Position numbers and translations under genes: made by a program. The notes below the pieces were generated by a model. That model made no database searches, was not told the origin of the DNA, and saw only the letters and a program-made list of their open reading frames with translations. From the NCBI GenBank assembly GCA_902464485.1, contig CABQJJ010000083.1, positions 1 through 7,362 on the forward strand: a stretch of 7,362 bases of DNA. The letters are read 5' to 3'. This stretch comes from an uncultured Collinsella sp. Its GTDB lineage: Bacteria > Actinomycetota > Coriobacteriia > Coriobacteriales > Coriobacteriaceae. Position 1 is the first letter of the stretch, and each line of letters begins with the position of its first letter. Shown in pieces: positions 4,604-7,362 of this stretch.

Positions 4604-6383
4604 ACTCGTTGAGTAGCCTTACGGCTTCGGCGGCCATGTTCTCGACCGTCATGCCGTTCTGAGCCAGCAGTTCGTTTGGATCGTAGCGATCGGGGAAGCC
4701 CTTGGCGATGCCGAAGGTGCGCGTGCGCAACGGCGTGCATGCCAGGTAACAGGCTACGCGCTCGCCCCAGCCGCCGTCCAAGATACCGTCCTCAAGGGTG
4801 ACGACGACGCGGTGCTCGGCGGCAAGGCTGTCGAGGAACTCGCGGTCGAGCTCGGTTGCAAAGCGCGGATTGACGAGCGTGGCCTCGATGCCGTACTCGG
4901 CAGTCAGACGGTTTGCCACGCGCTCGCCCAGCTCAAAGAAATCGCCAAGCGCGAGCACGGCAACGTCGCGACCCTGGCGCACCACGTTGTAGCGAACGGC
5001 GCTGTAGTCGGTGTCCTCGGCGGGCGCCAAATCGGGGCGGTTTACCAGGCCGATACCCGGCACGCGAATCGCCACGGGATGCTCGCGGTGGTCAAGTGAC
5101 CAGCTCAGCATGGAAAGGTACTCCTCCATGCAGGCCGGTGCCAGGTAGTGCATGTTGGGGAGAGCGCCCAGCATGGAAATATCAAAGAACGAGAGGTGCG
5201 TCTCGGATGTGGTGCCAAAGATTGACGCGCCAAACACCAGGATGGTCGCCGGGGCGTCGTTGAGGCACAGGTCGTGCCAGAGCTCGTCGTAGGCGCGCTG
5301 CAAAAACGTGCCGTACACGCCAAAGACCGGCTTGGCGCCCGAACGGGCGAGCGCGGTGGCAAAGGTGACGGCGTGCTCCTCGGCAATGCCCACGTCGACA
5401 AACTGCTTGCCGGCGACAGCGCGAAGCTCGGGCGTAAAGCCCATGATGTAGGGCGTGGCAGCTGTGATGCCCACGACCTGCGGGTCGCGCGCGATGGCAG
5501 CGCTGAGCGCCTCGCCCGTAATGTCGGCATAGGTGCGCGGTGCGGGCTCGCTCGGATGGCCCGGGCAGAGCTTGCGACCGGTTGCCATGTCGAAGGGCCC
5601 CACGTGATGCCAGCGTTCGGGGTCGTTTTGGGCCGGCTCAAAACCCTTACCCTTGGCGGTCGAGACGTGTAACACGATGGGATGGTCGATATCGCGCAGC
5701 TCCTGCAGTGTGTCGACCAGCGTTAATACGTCGTTGCCCGTGTCCAGGTAGCGGTAGTCGAGCCCCAGTGCGCGAAAAACGTTACGCTTGGCGGTGCCGT
5801 TGCTGGCGCGCAGCTCGGCCAAGCTGCGATAGAGACCACCGTGGTTTTCGGCAATGGACTGGTCGTTATCGTTGACGATGATGATCAAGTTGCTGTCGAG
5901 CTCGGCGGCGTTGTCGAGCCCCTCGAACGCCAAGCCGCCCGAAAGCGAACCGTCACCGATGACAGTGATGATGTTGTACGTGTCGCCTGCCAGGTCGCGT
6001 GCATGCGCCAGGCCGCAGCCCAGACTCACCGACGTGGAGGTGTGGCCCATGGCGAACAGGTCGTGCTCGGACTCGTCGGGATTGGCAAAGCCAGAAGCCT
6101 CGCCATAGCGTGCCGGGTCGATATAAGTGTACGCGCGCCCAGTCAGCGCCTTGTGGGCGTAGGTTTGGTGCGAAACGTCAAAGACAATCTTGTCGATGGG
6201 GGAGTTAAACACGCGATGAAGCGCAACCGTAAGCTCAACAACGCCCAGGTTGGGGGCAACGTGTCCGCCGACAGCGGCGGAGCTTTCGAGGATGGCGTGG
6301 CGAATCTCGTCGCAGAGCTGCGGGAGCTCGGCGCGATTAAGAGCCTTGACGTCCTCGGGCGTTGTCGTTTGCGTAAGCAGCAT
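4602..6383 (-). CDS. 1-deoxy-D-xylulose-5-phosphate synthase family protein (Dxs-like thiamine-diphosphate enzyme)
   Basis: A 593-residue transketolase-fold protein, shorter than the usual Dxs (about 620-640). Seen: GGH with His41, DVSHQTYAHK (69-78), the thiamine-diphosphate motif GDGSLSGG (143-150) to VND (170-172), the catalytic glutamate Glu335 in VGIAEEHAVTFA, Tyr357, Arg363 and His396. By gapless comparison with E. coli Dxs as I recall it, Arg420, Asp427 and Arg478, which hold glyceraldehyde 3-phosphate, correspond to Gly385, Thr392 and Gly443. The usual DGHD is TGND (215-218). True Dxs joins pyruvate and glyceraldehyde 3-phosphate for isoprenoid synthesis; this paralogue may use another acceptor. 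Automatic annotation would probably call it dxs. Its start is fixed by an in-frame stop at 6393-6395; GGAG lies 12 bases upstream, so the ribosome site is weak. It is monocistronic here, with a terminator directly after its stop. Confidence 0.85.
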   Translation of the reverse strand: MLLTQTTTPEDVKALNRAELPQLCDEIRHAILESSAAVGGHVAPNLGVVELTVALHRVFNSPIDKIVFDVSHQTYAHKALTGRAYTYIDPARYGEASGFANPDESEHDLFAMGHTSTSVSLGCGLAHARDLAGDTYNIITVIGDGSLSGGLAFEGLDNAAELDSNLIIIVNDNDQSIAENHGGLYRSLAELRASNGTAKRNVFRALGLDYRYLDTGNDVLTLVDTLQELRDIDHPIVLHVSTAKGKGFEPAQNDPERWHHVGPFDMATGRKLCPGHPSEPAPRTYADITGEALSAAIARDPQVVGITAATPYIMGFTPELRAVAGKQFVDVGIAEEHAVTFATALARSGAKPVFGVYGTFLQRAYDELWHDLCLNDAPATILVFGASIFGTTSETHLSFFDISMLGALPNMHYLAPACMEEYLSMLSWSLDHREHPVAIRVPGIGLVNRPDLAPAEDTDYSAVRYNVVRQGRDVAVLALGDFFELGERVANRLTAEYGIEATLVNPRFATELDREFLDSLAAEHRVVVTLEDGILDGGWGERVACYLACTPLRTRTFGIAKGFPDRYDPNELLAQNGMTVENMAAEAVRLLNE

Positions 6384-6611
6384 CGTTGCGGGTTACTCCA
6401 TGCGAATCGAGCGCCGGCGCTCCCTCGGCCGGCACAATTGCACAAGACAGTCTCGCACATTTTGGCGTTTGATATGTGACGGCGGCGCGGTAATTCGCCA
6501 ACTGGTGAGGCAAAACGTTTTGTCCGATGCCATACTGATAGATTCGATGATGATTTTATTCAATACGTGCAGGCCGTGAGTTGCCGCCAAGAGCCGCTGG
6601 AGGGAGGCCAT
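6384..6611. promoter_or_regulatory. Divergent intergenic region between Dxs-like and HD-domain genes
   Basis: These 228 bases must hold the promoters of both divergent genes. I could not find convincing -35/-10 pairs for either. The AT-rich part at 6511-6562 is the likeliest core. It includes a 12-bp palindrome at 6511-6522. An open frame on the minus strand across 6393-6743 overlaps the HD gene and has no family features. Confidence 0.4.
6511..6522. promoter_or_regulatory. Perfect palindrome CAAAACGTTTTG, LacI-family-like operator candidate
   Basis: The 12-bp perfect palindrome has the central AACGTT typical of operators bound by LacI/GalR-family regulators such as PurR or CcpA. It lies about 90 bases upstream of the HD gene and 128 upstream of the Dxs-like gene, so it could control either. 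The regulator is not in the window. The stem has no T-run and is too short for a terminator. Confidence 0.35.
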
Positions 6612-7094
6612 ATGTCCGATACCGTTTGTGCCGAGAACATCGCACGCGAGGTCGACGAGGCCGCCCGTCAGCTGGCCTGGGCGGGTCGTTTGGACCTGAC
6701 GCGCGCGTTTATCCAGCATGGCGACGTGACGGTGTATGCGCATGTGATCTCGGTGGCGCGGGCAAGTCTATCCTTTGCCGAGCGCCTGGGCCGCGTCGGT
6801 GTCTCGGTCGACCGCACGTCGCTGCTGCGTGGCGCCTTGCTGCATGATTATTTTCTCTACGATTGGCACGACCCCGACCCGAGTCATCGGCTGCACGGCT
6901 TTCGACATCCGTTTTTTGCCCTAGCGCGTGCCGAGGAAGATTTTGAGCTGACGCCGCGTGAGCGGAATATTATCGTGCGGCATATGTTTCCGCTGGTACC
7001 GGTGCCGCCGACGTGTCGTGAGGCATGGATTGTGTGCCTGGCCGATAAATGGTGCGCGCTGCGCGAGACGGTCGCCGGCCGTCTGCCGCGCTAG
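6612..7094 (+). CDS. HD-domain protein, predicted metal-dependent phosphohydrolase
   Basis: A 160-residue soluble protein with the metal-binding pattern of HD phosphohydrolases: His44 (VYAH), His78-Asp79 (ALLHDYFLYDWHD), His95 and His99 (HGFRHP), His124 (VRHMFP) and Asp145 (CLADKW). The family hydrolyses nucleotides or other phosphate esters; the substrate here is unknown. The ATG at 6612 is chosen because GGAGGGAGG (6599-6607) lies just before it; an ATG 45 bases earlier (6567) lacks such a site. The gene ends in TAG, after which the frame stays open for 29 Ser/Glu/Asp/Lys-rich codons to a second TAG at 7182-7184. A CmpB-type membrane gene follows after 93 bases in the same direction, which suggests an operon and shared function. 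Confidence 0.85.
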   Translation: MSDTVCAENIAREVDEAARQLAWAGRLDLTRAFIQHGDVTVYAHVISVARASLSFAERLGRVGVSVDRTSLLRGALLHDYFLYDWHDPDPSHRLHGFRHPFFALARAEEDFELTPRERNIIVRHMFPLVPVPPTCREAWIVCLADKWCALRETVAGRLPR

Positions 7095-7187
7095 GACGAG
7101 GCGGACGATGGCTTGGGCATAGATTCAAGTGAAGGTGCGAGCAAAAGTGCAAGCGAAGATTTGAGCGAAAAGAGGAGAGGGTAGACG

Positions 7188-7362
7188 GTGGGGACCGCGA
7201 TCGACATGGCTTTTAGCGGCGCGACGCTTGCCGCCTGTCCGCTTTCGGCACTGGTGCTCTCGTTTGCCTTCTACGGGTTTTGCGGCTGGGCATGGGAGTC
7301 GACAGTATGCGCCATGCTCAATCACGGACGATTTGCCAACAGCGGCTTTTTGCTGGGGCCGT
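7188..7362 (+). CDS. CmpB-type putative ABC transporter permease (PF06541-like), N-terminal part only
   Basis: The first 58 residues are visible and the gene runs off the window. Residues about 19-38 form a membrane segment, followed by GWAWESTVCAMLNHGRF and NSGFLLGP. This matches the N-terminal signature of the CmpB family (GW-x-x-E ... F-x-N-x-G-F-L-x-G-P), integral membrane proteins named as putative transporter permeases but not characterised biochemically. The GTG at 7188 is taken as start because GAGAGGG (7175-7181) lies 6 bases upstream and an in-frame TAG at 7182-7184 blocks longer forms. The ATG at 7206 is the alternative. It is likely cotranscribed with the HD-domain gene before it and lies in the same reading frame. 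Confidence 0.75.
   Translation, partial: MGTAIDMAFSGATLAACPLSALVLSFAFYGFCGWAWESTVCAMLNHGRFANSGFLLGP

Noticed and set aside
5841..6479. 212-codon plus-strand open frame antisense to the Dxs-like gene
   Set aside because: It lies opposite the well-conserved thiamine-diphosphate domain and shows no recognisable motif.
6393..6743. 116-codon minus-strand open frame just upstream of the Dxs-like gene
   Set aside because: It overlaps the HD-domain gene and the divergent promoter region, and has no family motif; only its stop is useful, as it fixes the Dxs-like start.

Overview
The window reads like the chromosome of a GC-rich Gram-positive-type bacterium. The best guess is a gut Coriobacteriia lineage such as Collinsella. 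This rests on GC-rich coding sequence with AT-rich spacers, a corynebacterial GluABCD-like glutamate transporter, a short Dxs-like protein of the type I associate with Firmicutes and Coriobacteria, and an HD protein next to a CmpB-type membrane protein. The assignment is inference; there is no rRNA or other phylogenetic marker.

Left part (1-4023), all on the minus strand: a polar amino-acid ABC importer operon read from right to left. A sigma70-like promoter (3994-4023) drives a lipoprotein solute-binding protein (2960-3952). Next come an 11-bp intergenic hairpin, two permeases overlapping by ATGA (2162-2821 and 1332-2165), the ATPase (531-1295), and 52 bases later a class-I amidotransferase-like peptidase C26 protein (1-478, cut by the window edge). 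The binding protein and both permeases look most like the glutamate system GluBCD. A gamma-glutamyl hydrolase at the end of the operon would fit uptake plus hydrolysis of glutamate or gamma-glutamyl compounds.

Middle (3953-4601): about 650 bases with no ordinary gene, but the most structured DNA in the window. It holds two hairpin elements that share a GGGACAGG core but have different arms (4066-4100, 4259-4295). It also has a perfect TATAAT box leading to an ideal ribosome site and a 12-codon ORF (4220-4258). Then comes an array of six 15-base motifs in strictly alternating orientation every 40-41 bases (4329-4544), and last a strong terminator hairpin (4565-4603) whose better T-run faces the plus strand. 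Together these could form a plus-strand structured transcript of about 415 nt.

Right part: a minus-strand Dxs-like thiamine-diphosphate enzyme (4602-6383). It keeps the cofactor and catalytic residues but lacks three acceptor-site residues of true Dxs. A 228-base divergent spacer with a LacI-type palindrome (6511-6522) separates it from a plus-strand HD-domain phosphohydrolase-like gene (6612-7094) and the start of a CmpB-type putative transporter permease (7188 to the end). The last two genes lie in the same reading frame, separated by two amber codons.
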